From NCBI GenBank assembly GCA_021414025.1, contig JAIOPG010000002.1:434001-498000 (forward strand): a stretch of DNA of 64,000 bases, given 5' to 3'. Of this stretch, positions 1-7,659 are shown piece after piece. The notes below the pieces were generated by a model, which was given only the letters and a program-made list of their open reading frames with translations, made no database searches and was not told where the DNA came from. The position numbers and the translations under genes were made by a program. The stretch comes from Planctomycetota bacterium. GTDB lineage: Bacteria; Planctomycetota; Phycisphaerae; Phycisphaerales; SM1A02. Each line of letters begins with the position of its first letter. Within the stretch, counting starts at the first letter, position 1.

Positions 1-587
1 CCGCTCACCTCGCGGAAGAGTGCCGCGTGGCGGCTGAGGCGCAGCGGCGTGAGCGTGAGCACGTAGTCGGCGCTCGCCCCGGCGACGTAGGAGCGGATGT
101 CCTTTTCGCTCCAGTCCAGGCCATGCTCGGAGGCCCACTTGATGACGGAGTCGACCTTGGCCGCCTGGGCGGGGTCCCTGGGATTGAAGGGGACGCGCTC
201 ACCCAGCTCGAAGGTGTCGACCACCAGCGAGCCGTCGAGCGTGGCGTGGATGGTGGCGGCGCGCAACGGCTCGTTCATCGGCAACTGGGCCACGATCTCG
301 GAGAGCACGCCCACGCGGTTGCCCGGACGGATCATGGTCCATTCCTTGCCATCGTCGCTGCGGATGGTCAGGTCCAGCGGCGCCTTGCTCGCCTTGGCCG
401 CGATGATGGCGCGAAGGTGGTTCTGCACGCGATCGGGCGTGGTGTCCTGGAAATACATCGGCGGCATCTGCGAGAGGAACCACGGCACCACGCTCTCGGC
501 CGTCGCCTTGAATTGCTGGGAGAGCTCGTTGATGAGCGGAGTGGTGGGCGGGGCCGATGTGACGGCGGGTGTCTCGGAGGAGCGCAT
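1..587 (-). CDS. NAD-dependent glutamate dehydrogenase, N-terminal part (runs off window)
   Basis: The reading frame is open from an ATG at 587 to the left edge, giving about 195 residues with no stop. The start reads MRSSETPAVTSAPP, then a segment VVPWFLSQMPPMYFQDTT and a region rich in LRAA/IHATLDGSLVVDTFELG. This is the pattern I associate with the N-terminal ACT-like regulatory part of the large bacterial NAD-glutamate dehydrogenases, which oxidise glutamate to 2-oxoglutarate. The catalytic domain lies outside the window, so the call rests on the N-terminal pattern only. A GATAGT box (594-599) sits 6 nt before the ATG with no Shine-Dalgarno. It is divergent from ribF. Confidence 0.6.
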   Translation of the reverse strand, partial: MRSSETPAVTSAPPTTPLINELSQQFKATAESVVPWFLSQMPPMYFQDTTPDRVQNHLRAIIAAKASKAPLDLTIRSDDGKEWTMIRPGNRVGVLSEIVAQLPMNEPLRAATIHATLDGSLVVDTFELGERVPFNPRDPAQAAKVDSVIKWASEHGLDWSEKDIRSYVAGASADYVLTLTPLRLSRHAALFREVS

Positions 588-699
588 CCAAGCACTATCG
601 CCGTTCTTCGACCGCCACTCAAGCCGTCTTTTTGCCCTGCTTTGGCCCATTTTTGGCCGACCTTCAATAACAGGGCCTAAGTTGGTTACGCTATTGAAC

Positions 700-1611
700 T
701 TGCGCGCAATCACCATTGGCAACTTTGACGGCGTTCATGCGGGGCATCAGGCCCTGCTGGCAGAGGCCCGCGTTCGGGCAGGTCGGACCGGCGAGGTCGT
801 GGCGGTGACACTTGAGTCCCACCCCGCATCGCTGCTCAATCCATCCCACGTTCCGCCCAGTGTCCAGACGCTTCAAGAACGCCGTGACTGGCTCCTGAAG
901 TGCGGCGCGGACCGGGTGCATGTCCTTGCGACCACCGCCGAACTGCTGGCCATGGACGCGGCGGAATTCATCGCATGGCTTCGCAAAGATCTTCCCTTTG
1001 AGTTCATCGTCGAGGGGCGGGATTTCCGCTTTGGCCGAGGGCGCGAAGGGGATCTGGCGGCGCTGCGTGCAATGGGATCGCGGCTTGGCTTTGAGGTCGC
1101 CGAAGTGGCGGCGGTCGAAGTTTGCCTGGGGGATTCCTCTGTCGCGGCGGCGAGCAGCTCGCTGCTGCGCTGGCTGATTCAGAATGGACGCGTGGAGGAC
1201 GCCGCAAAAGTCATGGCCCGGCCCTACCAGTTGACTGGTCGCGTCGAGCAGGGTGACCAGCGCGGCCGCACGCTCGGGTGGCCGACGGCGAATGTCGCCA
1301 CGCAGGGTCAGTTGCTTCCCGGCGATGGCATCTACGCGGGCATCGCCACGCTGCCATCGGGCGCGCGCCGCCGCGCGGCAATCAGCGTGGGAACCAAGCC
1401 GACCTTCGGCCGCGCCGCCCGCACCGTCGAGGCCTTTCTGCTCGACCACACGGCGCCGCTGGACGACTATGGATGGACGCTGACGCTGGAATTTTCGCGC
1501 TGGCTGCGCGAGCAGAGCCGATTTGACGGCGTGGAAGCCCTTCTTGAGCAAATGAACCGGGACACGCAACGGACGCGCCTGGAAATAGCCGATGAATTGG
1601 TGCTGGCATGA
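700..1611 (+). CDS. ribF: Bifunctional riboflavin kinase / FAD synthetase RibF
   Basis: A 303-residue protein converting riboflavin to FMN and FMN to FAD in the cytoplasm. The N-terminal nucleotidyltransferase motif ITIGNFDGVHAGHQ is at residues 4-17, and the C-terminal flavokinase part has GRTLGWPTAN and GDGIYAG. Length matches the family (about 310). The open frame extends far upstream to 97, but that part overlaps the divergent dehydrogenase and has no family similarity. I place the start at TTG 700, giving MRAITIGNFDG; TACGCT (687-692) lies 7 nt upstream. TTG 682 or 694 are alternatives. The stop overlaps the start of nrnA as ATGA, so the two are probably translationally coupled. Confidence 0.9.
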   Translation: MRAITIGNFDGVHAGHQALLAEARVRAGRTGEVVAVTLESHPASLLNPSHVPPSVQTLQERRDWLLKCGADRVHVLATTAELLAMDAAEFIAWLRKDLPFEFIVEGRDFRFGRGREGDLAALRAMGSRLGFEVAEVAAVEVCLGDSSVAAASSSLLRWLIQNGRVEDAAKVMARPYQLTGRVEQGDQRGRTLGWPTANVATQGQLLPGDGIYAGIATLPSGARRRAAISVGTKPTFGRAARTVEAFLLDHTAPLDDYGWTLTLEFSRWLREQSRFDGVEALLEQMNRDTQRTRLEIADELVLA

Positions 1612-2660
1612 GACCTGTGGCCGCGACCTATTCCACCACCTCGACGCCGCGAATCATCGCGGACCGGCTGCTCAACGCCCGGCGCATCCTGATCACCTCG
1701 CACGACAAGCCCGATGGCGACGCCATCGGTTCGGTGCTCGCCCTGGCTCGAGCGCTTCGGCAGCGCGGACGGACGGTCGACACCTGGTTCTCCGGTCCCT
1801 TCGATCCCACATTGCAATGCCTGCTCGGCCATGAGAAGCCGGGGCGGGCGCCGGAGAAGTTGCCCGGCGATGATTACGACGCGATCGCCGTGCTCGACAC
1901 CGGCTCCTGGGGACAGCTCGAGCACCTGGGTCCGTGGCTGCGCGAGCGGCGCGACCGGGCGGTTGGAGTGGATCATCACCGCTGCGGCGACACCGATTTC
2001 GCGGATCGCATCGTGGACACGAGCTGCGCCAGCTGCACGCAGGTTTTGATTCCGGTGATCGAGGCTCTCGGCGTCAAGTTTGACCAGCCTGGAATGGGCG
2101 GCGCCGAATCGGTCGCCGAGGCACTTTTTGCGGGCCTGGCCACCGACACCGGCTGGTTCCGATTCTCCAACGCCGACTCCGGTGTGTTCACCCTGGCGGC
2201 CCGCCTGATCAACGCCGGCGTCGAGAAGGACCGCCTCTACCGGCAATTGGAGGAGAATTCGCGCCCGCAGCGACTAAGCCTGATGGGCCGCGCGCTGAGC
2301 AATATGCGTTGGCTCGCCAACAATCGCGCCGCCATCATGCAACTGCATCCGGAGGATTTCGCCACCAGCTCGGGCAGCTCCGAGGATCTGGCCGGGGTCG
2401 TCAACGCCCCGATGCAGGTGGGCACCACCGAGTGCAGCATCCTGATTTCTCAGACCGAGCCCGGTGTCGTGAAGATCAGCTTCCGAAGCAAGCCTGCCCT
2501 GCATGCGGGCGGCCCATATGTGGATGTCAACCGACTGGCGGGTGAGTTCGGCGGCGGCGGACACATCCACGCCGCAGGCGCCCGGGTGCGCGGCGAGCTG
2601 CCGCAGGTCGCGGAACAGGTCGCCAAAGCGGTCGAGCGCGCGATTCAAAATTTGAATTAA
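1608..2660 (+). CDS. nrnA: DHH/DHHA1 phosphoesterase, NrnA-like oligoribonuclease / pAp phosphatase
   Basis: A 350-residue cytoplasmic phosphoesterase of the DHH superfamily. Visible motifs in order: SHDKPDGDAIGS (motif I), AVLDTGSWGQ (motif II), GVDHHRCG (the DHH motif), ATDTGWFRFSN (motif IV) and the DHHA1 signature FGGGGHIHAAGA near the C-terminus. All metal-binding His/Asp residues appear present. Family members degrade nanoRNAs of 2-5 nt and dephosphorylate pAp. It starts on the ATGA overlap with ribF. Its stop overlaps tail-to-tail by 4 nt with the lipoprotein gene on the other strand. Confidence 0.88.
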   Translation: MRPVAATYSTTSTPRIIADRLLNARRILITSHDKPDGDAIGSVLALARALRQRGRTVDTWFSGPFDPTLQCLLGHEKPGRAPEKLPGDDYDAIAVLDTGSWGQLEHLGPWLRERRDRAVGVDHHRCGDTDFADRIVDTSCASCTQVLIPVIEALGVKFDQPGMGGAESVAEALFAGLATDTGWFRFSNADSGVFTLAARLINAGVEKDRLYRQLEENSRPQRLSLMGRALSNMRWLANNRAAIMQLHPEDFATSSGSSEDLAGVVNAPMQVGTTECSILISQTEPGVVKISFRSKPALHAGGPYVDVNRLAGEFGGGGHIHAAGARVRGELPQVAEQVAKAVERAIQNLN

Positions 2661-3043
2661 GGTGTCGTGCCCGACTTGGCCGCGCCGGGAGCAACTTCGA
2701 TCGGGGTCGGCGCTGGGGCCGGCGGCGGGGGCGCGTAGGGCGAGACGGTGTAGCCCAGCCGCTCGATGCCGTTCTTCACCTCGGGTTCAATCGACGCGTC
2801 GCGCACGGCGACCGTGGCTGAGTTGTCCTGCAGGTTGACGCGGCAGTCGACCACTCCCTTGATGTGCGTCACCTTGTCGGTGATCGCATCGACGCATCCC
2901 TGGCAGTGCATTCCCTTGACCGAATACTGAAACACCACGGGGGCCACGCTGCTGACGCGCGGATCACTGTCGGAGCCGCAGCCGGCGAGAAGGGCGCAGA
3001 GCATGGAAGCGAGCCAGTGTTTCAAGTGACGGGGCGCGTGCAT
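2657..3043 (-). CDS. Lipoprotein with heavy-metal-associated (HMA) domain
   Basis: A 128-residue exported protein. The signal peptide ends in the lipobox LLAGC (Cys 22), so it is probably a lipid-anchored envelope protein. Residues about 38-100 form an HMA fold of the kind in CopZ/MerP: YSVKGMHCQGCVDAI carries the GMxCxxC metal site, followed by VVDCRVNLQDNSATV. The C-terminus is a Pro/Ala-rich tail. HMA domains bind soft metals such as Cu(I), but no metal-transport gene is nearby and the substrate is unknown. A TAGAAT box (3050-3055) is 6 nt before the ATG. Confidence 0.8.
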   Translation of the reverse strand: MHAPRHLKHWLASMLCALLAGCGSDSDPRVSSVAPVVFQYSVKGMHCQGCVDAITDKVTHIKGVVDCRVNLQDNSATVAVRDASIEPEVKNGIERLGYTVSPYAPPPPAPAPTPIEVAPGAAKSGTTP

Positions 3044-3060
3044 GCCGCGATTCTAGTCGC

Positions 3061-5706
3061 TCACTTGAATTTGTCGCAGCCCGCGCAACGCAGCAGCGAG
3101 GGCAGCAGCCACACCGACGAGACCAGGCAGCAGAGGCTGGCGAGGGTCATGACCTCGCCCAGGCCGCGCAGGCCGCGGTGCTGGGCGAAGAGCAGCGTTC
3201 CAAAGCCGATCGTCGTGGTCAGAGCCGTCACCACCACGGCGCGGCGCGTGCTGCCGAAGCCGAGGGTGAGCCCACCCTCCATCACGCGGTGGGTGATGTG
3301 GATCGCGCTGTCGATGCCCAGTCCGATCATGATCGGAATGGCGAAGAAGTTGGCCAGCGTGAAGGGGATGTTGAGCACTCCCATGAGCCCGACGGTCCAG
3401 CCGAGTCCGGCGAGCAGGCTCAGGAAGGCGAGCGCCATGAGCCGGACCGAGTGGAAGTCAACGTAGAGCAATGCCAGCACGAAGGCGCTGGCGATCAGGC
3501 CCTGCCACAGGAAACTCGCCCTCATAAGCTGCATGCTTTCGAAGACCGTGATCGGCGCGCCGGTCACCGAAGGATCCACCTCGCGCATCGCCGCGACGAA
3601 GGGGGCCATGGCGCCGGGTTCCCAGATGTCCTCCTTCGGATGCAGCAGGGTCGCGTAGCGGTTGTTCTCGCTCGTGAACGAATCACGCACCGCGGGAGGC
3701 AGCGACTCGCGGATCGACAGTCCCGCACCGATCTGAAGCTGCTGCGCCGCGTTGGCGGCAAGGGCCAGGCCCGGCTCGGCACGGGCCAGGGCCTCCGGTG
3801 CATTGCCTTCGAGGGCGGTCTGGAGCGCGTGGAGCGAAAGGGCAAGATTGCGGATGAACGCGATGTCGGCGGCGGGGGCTCCGGCGGTGTTGGCACCATT
3901 TGCAAGGGAGTCCACTCGATCGGCGGCGCGCCGGGCGAGCTCCGGCAGCGGCCGGTCGACGGGAACCGCCTGCGGCAGCGCGCTGGCCTTGGCGATCGCG
4001 CGACGCAGCGCCTCGCGCTTCGGCGAATCGGGCTTGACAAAGTCGAGCACGCTGCGGGTCTGCCCGATCAACGGCTGTGCGCTCGCCTTCTCAACCAGGG
4101 GCGCCACTTCGTCGAACGAATCGGTCATCACCGCGCCAAACCAGGTCGAGTTGCCGCCCTCGGTCTGCAGCCGCCGCTGCCAACCGACGCTGGGCAAGTT
4201 CGCCGCCTGAAGCTTGAGCAGATTGCTTTCAAAACCCACGCGCTCCCAGGCGATCACCACGCCGGCGACCATGGCCGCCATCGAGAGTGCAACAAACATC
4301 CAGTGGCGGCTCTTGCGCGCCGGGGCGGGGAGCGTTTCCGAGTGCGCCGCCCGCGAAATGAAGAACGACCGCCGCTCGCGATCCTTGTCCGAGCGCCGGT
4401 CGAAGCAGAGCAGCAGCGCCGGCAAGCCGACCGCCATGGTCGCCCCGCACAGCAGAAGCCCCACGCCCGAGATGATGCCGAGCTCGCGCAGCCCCTGCAT
4501 GGGCACGAAGATGGCGATCAGGAAGGTGCCGGAGCTCACCGCGGCGCCGGCCAGCATGCTGGGCGTCGCGGTGCGCATCATGTGTCGCACGCTCTCCGGG
4601 GCCTCCAAGTGTCGCAATCCCTCCAGGTAGCGGGCGATCATGTGGATGCCGTAGTCCAGTCCGACGCCCACCAGGACCAGCATGAAGACCACGCTCAGCA
4701 GGTTCAGGCTGCCGATCATCAGCAAGGCCGCACCATAAGTCAGCGCGGATCCGGCGAGAAAGGCCGCCACGGCGAAGAGCGGGCGCTTCACCCCGCGGAA
4801 GACCGCCATGAAGAGCGCGGCGCAGAGACCCAGCGCCACCATCGATGCCAGGTTCATGTCGGAGTTGGTGGTCTCCATCTCGTCCGCCTGCAGCACGGGC
4901 TTGCCGGTCAGGCCGATCTCGACCGCGGGCTCCTGGGCCTGGATCTCCTCGATCACCCGGCGCATCTGCACCAGCGACTCGTCCACCACGGCGAGCGACT
5001 CGTAGTTCTTCACCGGCAGCACCAGCACCAGGCGCAGCTGCCCGCCTTCGTTGGTCAGCCAGATCGTCTCGCGCGGCAGCGAGAGATCCAGTGGCGCAGC
5101 TCCCGGCTGTCCGCTTGCGGCCGCGCCCAGCAGCAGGAAGGCGCTGGCGGCCAGGGGGCGCCGCGTCGCGTCGTCCATTGATGAACCGCGGTCGAGCAGT
5201 AGCGCGATCCGCCGGTCGCCTTCGGCCAGGAGCGTCCCCAGCGTGGGCCGAGCCGCGAGGATGGGAAGCGCCTCGGCCGCATCCGCGAGTCCGGCGAGTT
5301 CCGCGTCCGCCATCGCGCGGGGGGCGAGACGCCACTGGTCCTGGGCGTCGATGAAGCCGTGCACTTTGGAGACGCTCGGCAGCGCCGCCAGTTTCGTCGT
5401 CAAGGCGCGCACCGCGCGGTCGGCCGCGGCGGAGTCGCCGCGCGGATCGACCACCGCGATGACATATTCGAGATCGCCGAAGTCATGCTTGAAGCGTCGG
5501 TAATCCTTCAGGAAAGGCTGGTTCTCGCCGATCAGCGAATCCGTGTCGGCGTCCAATTTGAGGTAGGTCCAGCTCAGCCAGGCACACACGACCGTCGAAA
5601 GCGCCAGCGCGGCGATGATCCATTTGGAGCGGGCGGCGATGACGCGGTAGAGCCAATCCATCAGGCGGACGCGGCGGCGCTGCCGCTCTGGCGTGGGGGC
5701 GCTCAA
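3061..5706 (-). CDS. RND-superfamily exporter, MMPL/HpnN-like
   Basis: An 881-residue inner-membrane protein with two matching halves. Each half has one N-terminal membrane helix, a large periplasmic loop and a cluster of about five helices (around residues 275-430 and 725-875). This is the MMPL/RND layout. Hopanoid transporter HpnN has this architecture and length, and hpnH is elsewhere in the window, so a role in hopanoid or lipid traffic is plausible but inferred. It immediately follows pyrC; the TTG start at 5706 overlaps the pyrC stop as TTGA. An ATG at 5661 (MDWLYRVIAARSK) is an equally good start. General lipid or drug export is the alternative. Confidence 0.72.
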   Translation of the reverse strand: MSAPTPERQRRRVRLMDWLYRVIAARSKWIIAALALSTVVCAWLSWTYLKLDADTDSLIGENQPFLKDYRRFKHDFGDLEYVIAVVDPRGDSAAADRAVRALTTKLAALPSVSKVHGFIDAQDQWRLAPRAMADAELAGLADAAEALPILAARPTLGTLLAEGDRRIALLLDRGSSMDDATRRPLAASAFLLLGAAASGQPGAAPLDLSLPRETIWLTNEGGQLRLVLVLPVKNYESLAVVDESLVQMRRVIEEIQAQEPAVEIGLTGKPVLQADEMETTNSDMNLASMVALGLCAALFMAVFRGVKRPLFAVAAFLAGSALTYGAALLMIGSLNLLSVVFMLVLVGVGLDYGIHMIARYLEGLRHLEAPESVRHMMRTATPSMLAGAAVSSGTFLIAIFVPMQGLRELGIISGVGLLLCGATMAVGLPALLLCFDRRSDKDRERRSFFISRAAHSETLPAPARKSRHWMFVALSMAAMVAGVVIAWERVGFESNLLKLQAANLPSVGWQRRLQTEGGNSTWFGAVMTDSFDEVAPLVEKASAQPLIGQTRSVLDFVKPDSPKREALRRAIAKASALPQAVPVDRPLPELARRAADRVDSLANGANTAGAPAADIAFIRNLALSLHALQTALEGNAPEALARAEPGLALAANAAQQLQIGAGLSIRESLPPAVRDSFTSENNRYATLLHPKEDIWEPGAMAPFVAAMREVDPSVTGAPITVFESMQLMRASFLWQGLIASAFVLALLYVDFHSVRLMALAFLSLLAGLGWTVGLMGVLNIPFTLANFFAIPIMIGLGIDSAIHITHRVMEGGLTLGFGSTRRAVVVTALTTTIGFGTLLFAQHRGLRGLGEVMTLASLCCLVSSVWLLPSLLRCAGCDKFK

Positions 5707-7028
5707 GCGGCCTCGAACCAGTCAGCCCGGGCCAGATCGAAAAGTTTTCCATGCACCACCACGGCTCTGGGGCGGCCCGTTCCCTGCATTCCGTGGAAGG
5801 GGCAGTTGCGACTCATGGACCGGAATGTGCTGGAATCGACCGTCACTTTGGTGTCAATGTCGATCACCGTGACATCGGCGGGGCCACCTTCGAAGAGCCG
5901 TCCGAATCCATCCTCCAGCAATCCCAGCAGGCGGGCCGGACCGACGGTCATGCGCTGGATCATCTCCGGCCACTTCATCAAGCCGCTCTCGATCAGGGCC
6001 TTCGCGTACATGGGCAGGGCGCTCTCAAGTCCGATGCAGCCGAATGGCGCCGCGGAGAAATCACGGGCCTTCTCGCTGGCAGTGTGCGGCGCGTGGTCGG
6101 TCGCCAGCACTTCCAATGTTCCGTCGGCCACGGCCTTGCGCAGCGATTCGATGTCCGCGGGCCGGCGCAGCGGGGGATTCACCTTCGCGATGGTGTTCCA
6201 TCCGTCGCAGGCGTCGTCGGTCAGCAGCAGATGGTGGGGGGAAGCCTCGCCGCTCACGGGCTGGCCTTCGGCACGGGCCCGTCGAATGATCTCGACACTT
6301 CCCGCCGAGGAGACATGCTGTGCGTGGTAGCGGCAGCCGATGGCGCGGTTGAGACGCACGTCGCGCTCCAGCATCAATTCCTCGGCGATGGCGGGCCAGC
6401 CCGTCAGCCCCAGCTTGGCGGCGATCGCGCCGGAATTCATCGAGGCTTCGCCGGTCAGAGCCGCATCCTGGCAGTGCTGCATCCACGCGCGCTTGGCGGC
6501 CTTGCAGGTCAACAGCACCCGCTGCATCACGGCGGAATCGGCGATGCCCACGCCGTCATCGGTGAAGGCCACGGCGCCGGCGTTGGCCATGGCCCCGATT
6601 GGAGAAAGTTTTTCGCCTTCGCGTCCGATGGTTCCCGCGGCAGCGACAAAAACCCTCGCCAGTCCGGCCTCCTTGGCCTTGAGCCGGACAAAATCCACCA
6701 GGCTCGGCAGGTCAAGGGCGGGCGTGGTGTTGGGCATGCAGCAGATGGAAGTGAAGCCACCCGCGATCGCCGCCTCGGCCCCGGTGCGGATGGTTTCCTT
6801 GTGCTCGCCGCCGGGCTCGCGCAGGTGCACATGCGGATCGATCAATCCCGGGCAGACCAGGCATCCATCGGCGTCGATGGCCGTGGCGCCGCCGTCGGAA
6901 ATCGGAGTCGACGAAATGCGCTCCACGCGGCCGGATCGCACCATCACGTCCGCCTTGGCGTCGAACTGACGCGCCGGATCGATCACTCTTCCGCCTCGAA
7001 TCAGGATGGCAGGGCCGGCGCTGGGCAT
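5703..7028 (-). CDS. pyrC: Dihydroorotase, class I (PyrC)
   Basis: A 441-residue amidohydrolase that cyclises N-carbamoyl-aspartate to dihydroorotate in de novo pyrimidine synthesis. Zinc and substrate motifs: GLIDPHVHLREPG (about 61-73), MQHCQDA, a His in YHAQHVSS, and ATDHAPHT (catalytic Asp). This is the full class I set and length. The start is ATG 7028, with TACCAT (7039-7044) 10 nt upstream. Other pyr genes are not nearby. The downstream RND gene begins on its stop codon. Confidence 0.93.
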   Translation of the reverse strand: MPSAGPAILIRGGRVIDPARQFDAKADVMVRSGRVERISSTPISDGGATAIDADGCLVCPGLIDPHVHLREPGGEHKETIRTGAEAAIAGGFTSICCMPNTTPALDLPSLVDFVRLKAKEAGLARVFVAAAGTIGREGEKLSPIGAMANAGAVAFTDDGVGIADSAVMQRVLLTCKAAKRAWMQHCQDAALTGEASMNSGAIAAKLGLTGWPAIAEELMLERDVRLNRAIGCRYHAQHVSSAGSVEIIRRARAEGQPVSGEASPHHLLLTDDACDGWNTIAKVNPPLRRPADIESLRKAVADGTLEVLATDHAPHTASEKARDFSAAPFGCIGLESALPMYAKALIESGLMKWPEMIQRMTVGPARLLGLLEDGFGRLFEGGPADVTVIDIDTKVTVDSSTFRSMSRNCPFHGMQGTGRPRAVVVHGKLFDLARADWFEAA

Positions 7029-7078
7029 GGGTGCGACGATGGTAGCGGAGCGTGCTCGCTCGTGAAGAAACGACCTGA

Positions 7079-7120
7079 TTCAAAAAGAAAATGGGCGGCT
7101 CAAATGCATGAGCCGCCCAT
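7079..7120 (-). terminator. Intrinsic terminator after the Cys-rich lipoprotein gene
   Basis: A perfect 12-bp inverted repeat (ATGGGCGGCTCA / TGAGCCGCCCAT, 7091-7120) is followed on the minus strand by TTTTCTTTTT. It lies about 60 nt past the stop of the 7180-7521 gene and before pyrC. Confidence 0.9.
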
Positions 7121-7179
7121 CGTTAGCCATCTTTGCAGGCAGCGGGGCTTGTCAGCGCCGCTCCATTGATCCATCGCAA

Positions 7180-7521
7180 TCAGCCGTTGGTCTTGGCGCC
7201 GGCGAAGGGGCAGCCTGAACCGCTGGTCGAGCAGCCGGACTTGGTCTGGCAATCAGACTTCTGATCGCTGACCGCGCCTGGGCTCGTGGTGGCAGCCTTG
7301 TCCTTGCAGCAGCCGCTGGCGGTGCCGGAGACGGCGCCTGGGCTTGCGGCCTTCTTGGCGTCCGCCTCGCACTTCGCCTTGCACTCGGCGGAGCACTTGC
7401 TCATGTCGCAGGTTTTGCCATTGCAGCCGCTGACGGCGCCTGGGGCGGTGGTGGTGGTTGTGCTTGTACAAGCAGCGAGACCGAGGAGAAGACCGGCGGT
7501 GAGTGTTGCGAAAAGCTTCAT
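7180..7521 (-). CDS. Cys-rich lipoprotein with PGAVS repeats
   Basis: A 113-residue predicted lipoprotein: MKLFATLTAGLLLGLAAC gives a signal peptide and lipobox (Cys 18). The mature part holds ten further cysteines in short spacings (for example KCSAECKAKCE, GCCKDK, GCSTSGSGC). It also has three copies of PGAVS, each next to a Thr/Ser-rich linker. This looks like a metal-binding or disulfide-rich envelope protein, but I recognise no family and assign no function. The ATG at 7521 is chosen over the longer frame because AAAGGA lies 7 nt upstream and the signal peptide begins there. The gene has its own promoter (7591-7618) and a strong terminator, so it is monocistronic. Confidence 0.75.
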   Translation of the reverse strand: MKLFATLTAGLLLGLAACTSTTTTTAPGAVSGCNGKTCDMSKCSAECKAKCEADAKKAASPGAVSGTASGCCKDKAATTSPGAVSDQKSDCQTKSGCSTSGSGCPFAGAKTNG

Positions 7522-7590
7522 GTGAGATCCTTTGAAAGATGACTCGAAATCAGTTGTGCCGGGCGAACTCCGCCCTGCAAGCACGGGGCA

Positions 7591-7618
7591 ATAGTAGCAC
7601 ACCATCCCGGGGGTTCAA
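7591..7618 (-). promoter_or_regulatory. Sigma-70-type promoter of the Cys-rich lipoprotein gene
   Basis: On the minus strand, TTGAAC (7613-7618), a 16-nt spacer, then TACTAT (7591-7596). This predicts an mRNA start near 7584 and a leader of about 63 nt, which includes a small GGGCG/CGCCC hairpin at 7561-7575. Confidence 0.55.
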
Positions 7619-7659
7619 GGAAAGTGCTCAATTGGCGGGGTATTTCCTAGACTCCGCCT

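Noticed and set aside
97-699. Long N-terminal extension of the ribF frame
   Set aside because: It lies antisense to the NAD-glutamate dehydrogenase frame and has no RibF similarity; the family start motif begins right after TTG 700.
3178-5181. 667-codon open frame antisense to the RND exporter
   Set aside because: Its Arg/Gln/His-rich composition is typical of a shadow frame in GC-rich DNA, and the opposite strand encodes a well-formed membrane protein.
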